From the NCBI GenBank assembly GCA_963205185.1, contig CAUJHZ010000058.1, positions 1-64,000 on the forward strand: a stretch of 64,000 bases of DNA, given 5' to 3'. A program made the translations under genes and the position numbers. The notes under the pieces were generated by a model. That model ran no database searches. It was given only the letters and a program-made list of their open reading frames with translations, and was not told where the DNA came from. The DNA is from Planctomycetota bacterium. Lineage in GTDB: Bacteria > Planctomycetota > Phycisphaerae > Phycisphaerales > UBA5793. Within the stretch, counting starts at the first letter, position 1. Each line of letters begins with the position of its first letter. Below, in pieces: positions 1-8,794 of the stretch.

Positions 1-123
1 TCGATGTTTGTCGATGACGACATTGTCCTGTCGATTGTGTTGCCGAAGCAGCACTACATGGCGCCGGCGCTGGAGTCATTCCTGATCGATGCGTTGAAGC
101 CATCGAACAACAAGCGCCGTTGA
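1..123 (+). CDS. C-terminal 40 codons of an unidentified protein (partial)
   Basis: The frame is open from the first base and ends at TGA 121-123, so only the end of this gene lies in the window. The readable end carries DDDIVLSIVLP and HYMAPALESFLIDAL, followed by a basic tail. The hydrophobic strand followed by an amphipathic helix vaguely recalls the end of a LysR-type effector domain, but the piece is too short to assign. It converges on the minus-strand prophage methyltransferase gene with only 15 bases between them, so it may be a phage regulator gene or the host flank. Confidence 0.5.
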   Translation, partial: SMFVDDDIVLSIVLPKQHYMAPALESFLIDALKPSNNKRR

Positions 124-138
124 GACGACGGAAGTAGT

Positions 139-1500
139 TCACCGCATCTTCTCCTCGCGCGGCTTCATCGGAATCGGCGACTCGCCGGTGCGTTCGAGTA
201 CCGCTGGCCTGCCGGAGAAGCGCTGATACCTGTCGCAGATCAAGTCTGCGTACGCCGGGTCAATCTCCATCAGGAATGCACGCCGCTGCGTCTGCTCGGC
301 AGCGATTAGAGTCGAGCCTGATCCTCCGAAGAGATCGAGCACATTATCGCCGGCCTTCGACGAGTACTGCATGGCGCGCACCGCCAATTCAGCGGGCTTG
401 GCCGTCAAGTGCTCCATCTGGTTCGGCGGGATCTTCTTGATGTGCCATAGGTCGGCCACGTTGTTCGGCCCGTAGAACCGGTGTGCTGCGCCGAGCTTCC
501 AACCGTAGAAGCACACCTCGAACGCGCCCATGTAGTCTTTTCGCGTCAGAACCGGGTGCTGCTTATCCCAGATGATCGCCTGGCTGAAGTACAGACCCGC
601 GCGTTTGAGCGGGCCGGGGTAGTTGCCCAGGTTGGCGTACCCTCCCCAGATGTAGAAACCGCGGCCGGGGATGAGCACGCGCGCCATGTTGCCGAACCAA
701 GCATCGAGCATTTCCTCGAACGCCTCGTCAGAGACGAAGTCGTTTTCAAGGGGCCGGTCCTTGGCCCGCATCTTCTTCGTCGTTCGCTTTTTCTCACCCT
801 GGCGGGCCACGTCGAACGACTGGTGATGTGTCCGCTTCTTCTTCGATGCGGTGAACGACGAGTTGCCGGCTGCGATCGCGTTGTTCGATCGAGGTTCGAC
901 TTTGACGTTGTACGGCGGATCCGTGTTGACGAGGTGGATCGGCTGGCCATCGAGCAGTCGATCAACATCCGCCGTGCTCGCGCTGTCGCCGCAGAGCAGA
1001 CGGTGCTCGCCGAGAATCCACAGGTCGCCGCGCTTCGTGATCGGCTCATCGGGCGGCTCAGGAATCGCGTCCGGATCGGTCAACCCGTCGCGCACGCCGG
1101 GATCAAGCAACTTCGCCATGTCGTCGGCGCTGAAGCCGAGATTTGACCAGTCGATACCGGCGCCCTGGAGTTCCGCCATCTCGATCGGCAGCAACTCCAT
1201 GTTCCACTCGGCCAACTCCGCCGACTTGTTGTCCGCGATGCGATAGGCTCGCACCTTCTCGGGCGAAAGATCGGTCGCGACGTGCACCGGCACCTTCTCG
1301 AGGCTGAGGCGCTGCGCCGCTTTCCAGCGCGTGTGCCCGCAGATGATCACGCCGTCGCCATCCACCACGATCGGCTGCCTCCAGCCGAAGGCCCGGATGC
1401 TGTTCATCACCGCCTCGACGGCGTCGTCGTTGAGCCGCGGGTTCTGCTCGTAGGGCATGATCTCGGCCAGCTGGCGAAGTTCGACCTTGAACGCGTTCAT
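139..1500 (-). CDS. ParB-like nuclease domain fused to DNA (N4/N6) methyltransferase
   Basis: This 453-residue protein should methylate adenine or cytosine amino groups in DNA. Residues 1-130 form a ParB/Spo0J-type N-terminal domain with the ICGHTR motif near 53-58. Residues 155-453 form the methyltransferase, with DPPY at 194-197 and the SAM-binding FGGSGST loop near residue 400, the motif order of beta-class enzymes. ParB-methyltransferase fusions are frequent in tailed phages, where they modify phage DNA. The ATG at 1500 was chosen because AAGGAG lies just upstream and because it overlaps the previous stop by four bases (ATGA); the longer frame upstream is Arg/Pro-rich and unconvincing. 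It is the last gene of the minus-strand early module. No cognate restriction gene is visible, so an orphan methyltransferase is likely. Confidence 0.9.
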   Translation of the reverse strand: MNAFKVELRQLAEIMPYEQNPRLNDDAVEAVMNSIRAFGWRQPIVVDGDGVIICGHTRWKAAQRLSLEKVPVHVATDLSPEKVRAYRIADNKSAELAEWNMELLPIEMAELQGAGIDWSNLGFSADDMAKLLDPGVRDGLTDPDAIPEPPDEPITKRGDLWILGEHRLLCGDSASTADVDRLLDGQPIHLVNTDPPYNVKVEPRSNNAIAAGNSSFTASKKKRTHHQSFDVARQGEKKRTTKKMRAKDRPLENDFVSDEAFEEMLDAWFGNMARVLIPGRGFYIWGGYANLGNYPGPLKRAGLYFSQAIIWDKQHPVLTRKDYMGAFEVCFYGWKLGAAHRFYGPNNVADLWHIKKIPPNQMEHLTAKPAELAVRAMQYSSKAGDNVLDLFGGSGSTLIAAEQTQRRAFLMEIDPAYADLICDRYQRFSGRPAVLERTGESPIPMKPREEKMR

Positions 1501-2438
1501 GAGTCCGTTCTCCTTGTTCTGGTAGCCGGGCGGCCCGGGCGCGCTTCCGCCGCCCCGGTGGCCGCCAGGTCGCCGCCCACGTTGGCCCCCGTCGCGAGAT
1601 GTGCCGCCGCGGCGTAGTTCCGGTCGCCTGCCGTGGGCACATCGCCCCGTGGGCCAATGTCGCGGCCCACGATGGGCCCGCCGTGGACCGGCAGGGGCAG
1701 CAGGCCGATTTCCCGCTCCGAGCGCGGGACCGCGGCGAGGCGCACCTGCATGGCGTGCGCTCCTTCGCGCCACGCCAGCGCGCAATCGGCGTCCGCGTCA
1801 ATGGCCGGCGGTCCTTCGGCCGGCGCCTCCGTCAAGGCCGCGCGACCCCCGCCGGTGAGCGAGTACCACACCCGGCCGTGCAGATCGGCGCCGCTGACGA
1901 GCCAGCCGCGCACCAGCGCGGGAACCGCCCGCCCCTCAAGAACAGACAGCAGGCGGCGATTGGCGCGCCCGGCTTCGTCGTGGCCGCACGCGGCCCAGTG
2001 CGGCGGCGTGCCGGCCAACGCCCACTCTGCAACCCACGGCGTGCCGAGGTGCGTCATCGTGGCTGCGTCATCATCGATGGCGGCAAGGCGCTCGCAGACG
2101 GCCCGTCCCTCGGACCAGCACGGCGCGCCGGCCAGCGAGCACGCCCGCTCGATCCCGGCGTCGAGCAGTCGCACGGCGATGACCTTCGTCTTCTCGACTC
2201 GGCGGTGCAGCAGGCTGCGCCGCTCAAGTCGCCCGAGCGCCTCGACATTCTCGTCGCGTTCATCCCGATCCCGCCCGCTGTGCCGCCAGCGCAACCCTGC
2301 GCCAGAGCGGTAAGACCGCCGCGCCAGATACGCGGCCGCCGCGCCGCCGCCACCCCATGGCCCGCGCCACGGCGCGAACACGGCCCACAGCTCGCCCGCC
2401 AGGCGGCAAATCAATGTGTCGTCAGTACTTGCGCTCAT
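1497..2438 (-). CDS. hypothetical prophage protein
   Basis: This 313-residue protein is rich in Ala, Arg, Trp and Gly and matches no family I recognise. The ATG at 2438 is preceded by a GAGGATC ribosome site, and the TGA overlaps the start of the methyltransferase by four bases, so the two are translationally coupled. Two Trp-rich stretches (near 25-40 and 150-160) and a segment resembling GRVWYSLTGGG can be seen. No transmembrane segment or signal peptide is evident. By position it belongs to the prophage early module. Confidence 0.7.
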   Translation of the reverse strand: MSASTDDTLICRLAGELWAVFAPWRGPWGGGGAAAAYLARRSYRSGAGLRWRHSGRDRDERDENVEALGRLERRSLLHRRVEKTKVIAVRLLDAGIERACSLAGAPCWSEGRAVCERLAAIDDDAATMTHLGTPWVAEWALAGTPPHWAACGHDEAGRANRRLLSVLEGRAVPALVRGWLVSGADLHGRVWYSLTGGGRAALTEAPAEGPPAIDADADCALAWREGAHAMQVRLAAVPRSEREIGLLPLPVHGGPIVGRDIGPRGDVPTAGDRNYAAAAHLATGANVGGDLAATGAAEARPGRPATRTRRTDS

Positions 2439-2659
2439 GTCGTGATCCTCTTCGCAGCGCGCCATTCCGAAAATCCGGACAGGGTCGCGTTATTCGATGT
2501 CTCTCTGGTTTTGCCGCTGTTCCCGCGGGCCTCACCGGCGACCAACTTGCGCCAAGTACCTATGGCGCGCCGAAAGAAGCGCCGCGCGCTGAAAGAAGTT
2601 GGAGAGCGCAAGTCGAGAAGAGAGGTAGACATAGAGAGAGTACTACTACCTTCTTTCAT
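2435..2659 (-). CDS. possible small basic protein upstream of the 1497-2438 gene
   Basis: A 74-codon frame has a GAGAGGG element before its ATG, and its TGA overlaps the next start by four bases, like most genes in this module. The product is basic, with an RRFFRRAIG stretch, and resembles nothing I know. Codon use is less GC-biased than in its neighbours, so it may be spurious. The 91 bases upstream (2660-2750) are purine/pyrimidine-biased, with repeated CTTTC and GAAAG tracts. Confidence 0.35.
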   Translation of the reverse strand: MKEGSSTLSMSTSLLDLRSPTSFSARRFFRRAIGTWRKLVAGEARGNSGKTRETSNNATLSGFSEWRAAKRITT

Positions 2660-2750
2660 TCTTCAATCCCTCTCTTTCTCCGCGCGCACTTGCGCTTAAA
2701 CACACCCCGTAGAATGAAGAAAGAAGTGAAAGAAGGGTCGGGCGGCATGG

Positions 2751-4916
2751 TCACTCCGTGAGCACATACACCGTCCGCGAGCGTCCGGTGGTCTTCTCGA
2801 TGGTCTCAGCCACGCGTTCGGTCTCGAGGAGGTTGTCGATGACCTCTTCGCGTTCGCGCTTGCTGAGATGCTGCGTCGCCCGGCACAGTTGGGATCGGGT
2901 CATGCGACCTCCCGCGGCGCGCATCGCCCGGACCACGGCCTTCTGCCGCGCATCGAACTCGCTGTGCGAGACGAACTGGTGGGCGAGGAAAAGAACACGT
3001 CTGCTCATATGTTCCGACAGCTCGCACGCCCAGAGCGCCGCAGATTCATCGACGACGGGCTTTTCACGGTCGCGTGAGCAGGCGTAGAGCAGTGCCAGGC
3101 GACAGGCCTTCTCCTCGACACGCGCCCAGATGGAGCGGACATCCTCGCGTGGCTCGAGCATCTCCCGATCGGCCCGGGCGGCGAGCGCATCGAAGACGGC
3201 ACTCGCTTCGTCAGTGGTGGGGACGAGGATGGGCTGAGGATGCTCGCCAGAGAGATTGCCGCCGGGTGAGAACTCGTGCCACCAGCGGGCGGCGCTGACG
3301 ATCGCTTCGGGCGGGTTGAGATCCGCCAGCCACCGCCGGGGCGGCATGTCCTCGCTTTCGAAGATGAGCAGTCGGGCCATGAAACCGTCGCTCATGGCTT
3401 CGGGAGTCAGGGATTCCCGGAAATGAGCCGAGGCGGTCGTCGCCAGAAGGGAGACGCAGGGCTGGTCGACGATCTTGTTGCGGCGGGGGTCGGCGTACGC
3501 CTTACCTTTAAAGATGCCGTGGGCTGACGAGTAGAGTTTCATCAGCGTGGAGATGATGTTGAAAAGGTGTGGAGAACGCCTCGGATCCCCGATGGTGCGC
3601 AGGAAACGGCCGAATTCATCGATCTGGAAGAGGATGGCTGGCTGGGCCTCGACGGCCGCGACGAGTCCGGCATCGCTGGCGAGTTCGCCCTGACCGTCCA
3701 GTTCAGGCGCCCCGGCGAGGTAGAGGGTGCGGGTATTGATCTTGCGGGGGTTGTCCTTGCCCGAGCCCGATCCCGCGAGACACACGACATAGAGGTTGGT
3801 GCGGTTGCCTCGCTCGTCGCGCACTTTGCGGCCAGCGAGCACGGCCTGGAGGCACAATGCCGCGGCGAGGGCGAGCCAGGGCTGCCAGCGCGGCGCGGTG
3901 GCGCGATTGAACTCCATCACTTCGCCGATGAGGCCGGGGACGTTGAGGAGATGATCAGGCAACGGTCCGGGATCGGACGGTGTGGTGGATGCCGGCGCAG
4001 GGGTCTCGTTGGTTGAACCGAGGATGCCCGCGAGATTGACGTCGTTGTGATCGATCGGGGTGTTGGAATCGCGCAGCCAGCCGCGTGGACGATCGTGCGG
4101 CTTGGTCGCGGCGTCTTCGACCTTGTGGCGCAGTTCCTTCTCCGACCACGGCGGCTCGCAGCGCGGGTTGTATCGCTCGAGGAGCAGATTCAATGCCGTG
4201 TCCCGATCGAGGCAGAATCCGTGCACCATCGCAGTCGCGGCGGCGAAGGTCGCGCTGTGTCCGCCCTGGCCGGAGATGGCCGGCGGCATGGCGTCGAGGT
4301 ACGCCGCCGCGCGCCGGTTCAACGCATCATCAGAAACGATGGGTGCTGGAGTGTGGAGTGGTGGCGGGGCGGCAGGGGGTGCGCCCGTGCGCTCGATGAC
4401 CGCGGCCACGAGCGCATCGACTGCAGTGCGCAATGCTTCGTGTGTTACTGACGCAGGCTGACCGGTGAGCCAGTCGTAGGTTTCGCCACACGGGTGAATG
4501 CTCGGGCCGACGACCGTCTGCGCGCCCGTGCTGCGGATCTCGACGATCATCCGCTTGGTGCCCGGGAAGTGATGCTTCTTCGTGGTTGCGCCCGGGCAGA
4601 CATACCACCAGTGCGAGTGTGGCGCACCAAGGCGGCCGCTCACCGCGAGAGTGGGGGGCAGGAAGCGAGCGGCAAGTTCGATTGCCTCGGGACAGTCGAG
4701 ATCGACATCCACGAGCCACCCGCTGGGCTCACCGAGCAGCAGGCCGATGTTGCCCACACAGTTGAAATGTTGCGGCAGTTCCGGTTCGGTGAGACGCAGC
4801 TCCTGCCAGGCGGTGAGGACCGGCGCCTTGCTCCGCGTCGGAATCGGCACGACGTGATAACCGCGCGCGGTGTACGAGCGGGCGGCGTCGAGGAGAGTCG
4901 AACCGGGCTGGGTCAC
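2751..4916 (-). CDS. bifunctional primase-polymerase with helicase-like ATPase domain
   Basis: This 721-residue protein probably primes, and may help unwind, prophage DNA. Residues 1-170 match the prim-pol fold: the acidic pair VDVD at 69-72, the HSH motif at 100-102, and a downstream QTVVGPS strand. Residues 200-275 look like a linker of the primase C-terminal type. Residues 320-721 resemble DUF3987-type ATPases, with a P-loop AGSGSGKDN at 381-389 and a Walker B ILFQIDEFG at 428-436. A GTG start at 4916 is preferred because AAGGAGG lies four bases upstream; an ATG at 4943 has no comparable site. The divergent zinc-finger gene starts only 51 bases away. Confidence 0.9.
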   Translation of the reverse strand: MTQPGSTLLDAARSYTARGYHVVPIPTRSKAPVLTAWQELRLTEPELPQHFNCVGNIGLLLGEPSGWLVDVDLDCPEAIELAARFLPPTLAVSGRLGAPHSHWWYVCPGATTKKHHFPGTKRMIVEIRSTGAQTVVGPSIHPCGETYDWLTGQPASVTHEALRTAVDALVAAVIERTGAPPAAPPPLHTPAPIVSDDALNRRAAAYLDAMPPAISGQGGHSATFAAATAMVHGFCLDRDTALNLLLERYNPRCEPPWSEKELRHKVEDAATKPHDRPRGWLRDSNTPIDHNDVNLAGILGSTNETPAPASTTPSDPGPLPDHLLNVPGLIGEVMEFNRATAPRWQPWLALAAALCLQAVLAGRKVRDERGNRTNLYVVCLAGSGSGKDNPRKINTRTLYLAGAPELDGQGELASDAGLVAAVEAQPAILFQIDEFGRFLRTIGDPRRSPHLFNIISTLMKLYSSAHGIFKGKAYADPRRNKIVDQPCVSLLATTASAHFRESLTPEAMSDGFMARLLIFESEDMPPRRWLADLNPPEAIVSAARWWHEFSPGGNLSGEHPQPILVPTTDEASAVFDALAARADREMLEPREDVRSIWARVEEKACRLALLYACSRDREKPVVDESAALWACELSEHMSRRVLFLAHQFVSHSEFDARQKAVVRAMRAAGGRMTRSQLCRATQHLSKREREEVIDNLLETERVAETIEKTTGRSRTVYVLTE

Positions 4917-4967
4917 GCCGCCTCCTTGAGCGCGTAATCGCATAGCATGTCGCGAGGAGGCACAGCA

Positions 4968-5189
4968 ATGGAAGGATCGAATCCTGAGAAGGTCATTGCA
5001 GTGCTTCGATCGGATCCCAGCCGCTGGCTGTGCGACGACTGCATTGCGCATCTCGCAGGGATCAAGAACCGCATCGCCGTGAACCCGATCGCGACGACAC
5101 TTGGTTTGACATCCGATTTCGATCGGCAGCGATCGGAATGCTCACGGTGCCGTGAAACCAAGTTCGTGACTCGTCCTCGTCGCCATTGA
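4968..5189 (+). CDS. small CxxC...CxxC zinc-binding protein
   Basis: This 73-residue protein is read against the direction of the surrounding prophage genes. The ATG at 4968 has GAGGAGG eight bases upstream. It has two Cys pairs, CDDC and CSRC, about 35 residues apart, flanking a segment that looks helix-turn-helix-like (GIKNRIAVNPIATTLGL), and a basic C-terminus. A small DNA-binding regulator of the early promoter region is plausible because it diverges from the primase gene with only 51 bases between the starts. That role is inference. Confidence 0.7.
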   Translation: MEGSNPEKVIAVLRSDPSRWLCDDCIAHLAGIKNRIAVNPIATTLGLTSDFDRQRSECSRCRETKFVTRPRRH

Positions 5190-5196
5190 GTCCGCA

Positions 5197-6876
5197 TCAG
5201 AATGGGATCTCCTGTTCAGGAATCCCGCCATACGCTGAGGCGACTGCCGCAGCGCCTTCTTCGTTTTCGATGTTGAGTGGCTTGGGGCCGAGGATGTGGT
5301 TGACAATCCGGTCGTACTTCTCACCGGCCTTGCGTTGAACCGTGATCGAGATCGTCGGCGCCAGTGCGCCGCAGTCGGCCAGGTCGACGGCTTCATCGAC
5401 AGTGTCGGGCACCGGCTCGTTCGATCGCCGTCGCCACCATTGCTCGGCCTTCTGACGCGCGTATCCCGTGTGCTCGAAACACACCCATTCGCAGAAGGTC
5501 GTCGTGAAACCGCAGCGGTACTCGACCCGCATGGTGGGCGCGGCGCTTGGGTCGTTGCGCTTGTAGTGCACGTGGTAGGACACGCCGTCCACTGCGTGCT
5601 CGGTCTGCGAAACCTGGTCGGAAAGGATGCCTTCGCTGGTGGCCCGGGCATCGTGCTTGTTCTTCTCAGGCGGCGGGAACTCGTGCCCGCACTCGGGACA
5701 AATCGAGTAGGCGGCGTGAATCAGAGCGTGGCAGTCCGGGCATTCCTTGGCCGGCGCCTCGCCTTCGCCCTTGCCAGGTTCCTTGATGCGCAATTCATCG
5801 ACCGGCCCATGCCGCAGAATGTTGCCCCCGAAATCCAGCACGAGGCAATCGGTCTTGTCGGGATGCAGGCGGAATCCGCGACCCACCATCTGGTAATAAA
5901 GCCCGGGCGAAAGTGTCGGGCGCAACATCGCTACGCAGTCGATTCCCGGAGCATCAAAACCGGTCGTGAGCACATTCACATTCGCCAGGTACTTCAACTC
6001 GCCGGACTTGAACCGTTTCAGCAGCGAGTTTCGCACGGGCACGGATGTGTTGCCCTCGACAAACCCGCACTCGACTCCATGGCGTTGTTTGAGGACTTCG
6101 ACGACATGCTGGCCGTGCCGAACACCGGAAGTGAAGATCAATACTGAGCGCCGGTTCGCGGTGTGTTCGATGATCTCGCCGCACGCAGACTGCACGAGAT
6201 CATCCACATCCATCAGATCCTCGACTTCGCCCGCAATGAACTCGCCACCGCGGACGTGGATGTTGCTCATGTCCGCGCGTGCGAGTCCCGCCTTGGTGCG
6301 CAGCGGGCAGAGGTAGCCTTGGACGATCAGTTCGCGCACACCGATCTCGAAGCACACATCGTTGAGAATGTGGTCCGTGGCGCAGATCGTCCCGGTCTTC
6401 ATCCTGAACGGCGTCGCGGTCAGGCCGATGACACGCACATGCGGGTTGACGAGCCTGGCCTCATTGATGAACTGGCGGTACATCCCTTCGCCGTCGGGCG
6501 GGATGAGATGGGCTTCATCGACGATGATCAGGTCAACGGGACCGAGATTGCACGCCTTCTGGTAGATCGATTGGATGCCGGCGATGGTGATCGCGTAATT
6601 CAACTCGCGGCGCCTCAGACCCGCCGAGTAGATGCCGACGGGCAGATCGGCGGCGATCGTGCGGAGTTTATCGAGCGCCTGCTCGAGGAGTTCTTTCACA
6701 TGGGCCAGGATCAGGACGCGACCGTTCCAGTTGTTGACGGCGTCGCGGCAGATCGTTGCCATGACCGGGGTCTTCCCGCCCGCGGTTGGGATCACGACAC
6801 ACGGGTTGTCCTCCCGCTGACGCAGGAACTCGTAGACCGCGTCGACCGCCGCGCGCTGATAGGGCCGCAGTTCCAT
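5197..6876 (-). CDS. DEAH-box superfamily II helicase
   Basis: This 559-residue protein should be an ATP-dependent DNA helicase or translocase used in phage replication or recombination. The Q-motif-like LRPYQ is at 3-7, Walker A TAGGKT at 31-36, DEAH at 120-123 and the motif III GLTATP near 160. A second RecA-like domain carries the VGRGFR motif VI. A four-Cys zinc ribbon (CPDC...CPEC) sits near residues 410-435. The ATG at 6876 overlaps the previous stop by four bases. The last 90 residues are less conserved and may be a DNA- or partner-binding tail. The module resembles other phage SSL2-type helicases. Confidence 0.92.
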   Translation of the reverse strand: MELRPYQRAAVDAVYEFLRQREDNPCVVIPTAGGKTPVMATICRDAVNNWNGRVLILAHVKELLEQALDKLRTIAADLPVGIYSAGLRRRELNYAITIAGIQSIYQKACNLGPVDLIIVDEAHLIPPDGEGMYRQFINEARLVNPHVRVIGLTATPFRMKTGTICATDHILNDVCFEIGVRELIVQGYLCPLRTKAGLARADMSNIHVRGGEFIAGEVEDLMDVDDLVQSACGEIIEHTANRRSVLIFTSGVRHGQHVVEVLKQRHGVECGFVEGNTSVPVRNSLLKRFKSGELKYLANVNVLTTGFDAPGIDCVAMLRPTLSPGLYYQMVGRGFRLHPDKTDCLVLDFGGNILRHGPVDELRIKEPGKGEGEAPAKECPDCHALIHAAYSICPECGHEFPPPEKNKHDARATSEGILSDQVSQTEHAVDGVSYHVHYKRNDPSAAPTMRVEYRCGFTTTFCEWVCFEHTGYARQKAEQWWRRRSNEPVPDTVDEAVDLADCGALAPTISITVQRKAGEKYDRIVNHILGPKPLNIENEEGAAAVASAYGGIPEQEIPF

Positions 6877-7196
6877 CAGGCGATCGCCTCCTGCGCGGCG
6901 CGCACGCTGGCCATCAGCGCCGGCAGATCCTCGGCGGCCAGGCAGATCATGCATTTGGATCGGCGGCGACGGAAGATGATGACCGGCACACGCTGACCTG
7001 CTGACTTCTGGAGTTTCTTCCACGCGTTCCAGAACTGCGGGCATGGAGTCTGGAGTTCTTCGGCATGCACACCGGGCAGGTGCGCCTCATGGCCATCCAT
7101 CCCGATTGCTGCGGCCGTGTCACGCGCTGACTCATGGACCTCGCGCAACACGGCCGCGTCGGCCACTCCGTTCGAACTGGCTGGCAACCTGGGCAT
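6876..7196 (-). CDS. small prophage protein of unknown function
   Basis: This 106-residue protein is start-stop coupled to the helicase (ATGA), and its ATG at 7196 directly follows the stop of the DUF669 gene, with GAGGAAG just upstream. It has a WNAWKKLQ helix, a VPVIIFRRRR stretch and a CMICL Cys pair. This arrangement resembles small nuclease- or recombination-associated phage proteins, but I recognise no family. Confidence 0.7.
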   Translation of the reverse strand: MPRLPASSNGVADAAVLREVHESARDTAAAIGMDGHEAHLPGVHAEELQTPCPQFWNAWKKLQKSAGQRVPVIIFRRRRSKCMICLAAEDLPALMASVRAAQEAIA

Positions 7197-7664
7197 TTAC
7201 TTCCTCGCCCAGGGCGGGGTGCTGCCGGGCGCATTGGCGACCGCTGCTCCGGCTGGTGCTGCACCGGAGTCGCGTTTGGCATAGCCCTTCACGGTGTTCG
7301 TGAGTTCGCCGGTGTCGTCACGCTTTTTCAGACCGACACTCACGATCAGTGGCAGGTTGTGCAGTTCGGCTGAGTCACGCGGCGCCATGACGCTCACGGC
7401 GCGACAGATCGATGACAACGTACCGCGGGCGATCTTGACGGTCTGCTCACTGGGATGCTTGATGACGAGACGGTCCCAGATCTTGCGGCTCTTGTGTGGA
7501 CCATCGAGGATGTCCAGTTCGAGTTGAAGGTACTCGCCCTTGCCGTTGCGGGTGGGTTTCATCTCCGAGGCGACGATGATGGCGAGGTACTTACCCGCAG
7601 GAATGGGATCGAAGTTGGTGTTCGGTTCGACTTCGTTGGCGTCAAATCCATTAAGATGTGCCAT
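7197..7664 (-). CDS. DUF669 family phage protein
   Basis: This 155-residue protein starts with the typical NFDPIPAGKY...I segment, followed by a GEYLQLELDILDG strand pair and a K-W-D-R-L motif. These are features of DUF669, a phage family found beside AAA_24 ATPases and thought to be a single-strand DNA-binding or annealing accessory. The last 25 residues are Ala/Pro-rich and probably disordered, as in single-strand binding proteins. It lies seven bases after the ATPase gene and directly before a 106-residue gene, all on the same strand. Confidence 0.85.
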   Translation of the reverse strand: MAHLNGFDANEVEPNTNFDPIPAGKYLAIIVASEMKPTRNGKGEYLQLELDILDGPHKSRKIWDRLVIKHPSEQTVKIARGTLSSICRAVSVMAPRDSAELHNLPLIVSVGLKKRDDTGELTNTVKGYAKRDSGAAPAGAAVANAPGSTPPWARK

Positions 7665-7670
7665 GATGGA

Positions 7671-8459
7671 TCAGTGTCCTTGTTCAGAGGTAGTGGCGGG
7701 TTCAGTGGAAACGAGCGGGTTCTCGCCGCGGACAAATGCCGCATACAGGCGGTAGTCGAGCGGGAACTCTTCGGGGAGATTCAGCCGGTTCTTGGCGACG
7801 TGCGCCGGACGCTCGGCAGTGCGGATGATCCGTTCGCCGGTGCCGATGCCCTGGGTGCGCTTGCGATCGAACCCCTCGCTCGTCGTCTTCGTCAACACCT
7901 TGTACGTCGCGAAGAGGACCTCATCGCACCATTCCTGCACCAGAGCCGATGCCTGCTTCTGCAGGCGGGGCGTGTAGCGGTCATAGGCGTCTGTTTCCGG
8001 GTTGTTGAACTTCTCAATCTGGGCGTGCGCGATCAGGACGACCTGCATGCCGTGCTGGGATCGCAGCGCATCGAGGCCGGCGACGACCTCGCGCCACTGG
8101 CTCAGGGCAAAGACGTAACCCTTCGCATAGCCGATGTCCTCGATGGACTCAACGCCACGCTCGGCACAGACCTCGGCGAAAATGAGCCGTTCGAGCCAAT
8201 CAAGCGAGTCGATCACAACCGTGCGGTACTCGTGCGGTTCGGAGTAGAGCGCCGACAGCGATGCGAGTACGTCGGCGTAACGTGTCGCCAGAGGGAATCG
8301 ATCGACTTCGAGGTCGTTGATGCCTTCCTCGGTCTGAATGAAGATGGGCTTCTCGGCCATGGCGCCGAACGTGCTCTTGCCCACCCCGTGGACTCCGTAG
8401 AGCAGCACGCGGCGCGGCAGTTGGTTTCGGCCCTTCTGGATCGCCTGGAGCATGGTCAT
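7671..8459 (-). CDS. RecA-like AAA_24 ATPase (Sak4-like)
   Basis: This 262-residue protein has a P-loop YGVHGVGKST at 21-30, a Walker B RTVVIDSLDWLE near 90-101, and a VVLIAHAQIEKF strand typical of RecA-fold AAA_24 proteins. Phage members (Sak4-like) act in homologous recombination together with single-strand binding proteins, and here the DUF669 gene follows at once. The first ATG (8459) is preceded by AAAGGAG at 11 bases; the third codon is a possible alternative start. No frameshift or missing motif was seen. Confidence 0.85.
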   Translation of the reverse strand: MTMLQAIQKGRNQLPRRVLLYGVHGVGKSTFGAMAEKPIFIQTEEGINDLEVDRFPLATRYADVLASLSALYSEPHEYRTVVIDSLDWLERLIFAEVCAERGVESIEDIGYAKGYVFALSQWREVVAGLDALRSQHGMQVVLIAHAQIEKFNNPETDAYDRYTPRLQKQASALVQEWCDEVLFATYKVLTKTTSEGFDRKRTQGIGTGERIIRTAERPAHVAKNRLNLPEEFPLDYRLYAAFVRGENPLVSTEPATTSEQGH

Positions 8460-8482
8460 TGGGATTCGATCTCCTTTGGGGT

Positions 8483-8794
8483 TCAGCCGGCAGCGGCGGC
8501 CGGTTCGGATTGGGGTGTGATGGGCTGCGAAGTGCGGCGGACCTGGAACGAGTCCTCGCCGAATTCGCGGGTGATGAAGGCGGTGAAGACGCGGATGACT
8601 GCATCGCCGGCGCCGGTGCGGCCGTCGATCAGAATGACGGAATGGGGGGCGTCGACGTGGTACGACACTTCCATCCGCACCCGCGCTTCGCCAAAGAGGC
8701 CCTCGGCGGCGACGATGGCCAGATGGAGCGTGGCCTCGACCTCGGTCAGGTCGACGCCGGATCGGAACGAGAATCGAAACACGGTATCGGACAC
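8483..8794 (-). CDS. small prophage protein with its own ribosome site inside the recombinase frame
   Basis: This 103-residue protein starts at GTG 8794 with AGGAGG nine bases upstream. It lies in the same frame as the serine recombinase, with no stop codon between them. The sequence has SFRSGVDLTEVEATL and a GEARVRMEVSYHVD strand and resembles no recombinase domain, so I treat it as an independent gene that also forms the tail of a read-through product. It precedes the AAA_24 gene by 23 bases. Confidence 0.65.
   Translation of the reverse strand: MSDTVFRFSFRSGVDLTEVEATLHLAIVAAEGLFGEARVRMEVSYHVDAPHSVILIDGRTGAGDAVIRVFTAFITREFGEDSFQVRRTSQPITPQSEPAAAAG

Noticed and set aside
139-1800. Longer reading frame for the methyltransferase starting at 1785
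   Set aside because: The extra 95 codons are Arg/Pro/Gly-rich shadow sequence of the upstream gene; the ATG at 1500 has a ribosome site and a 4-base overlap.
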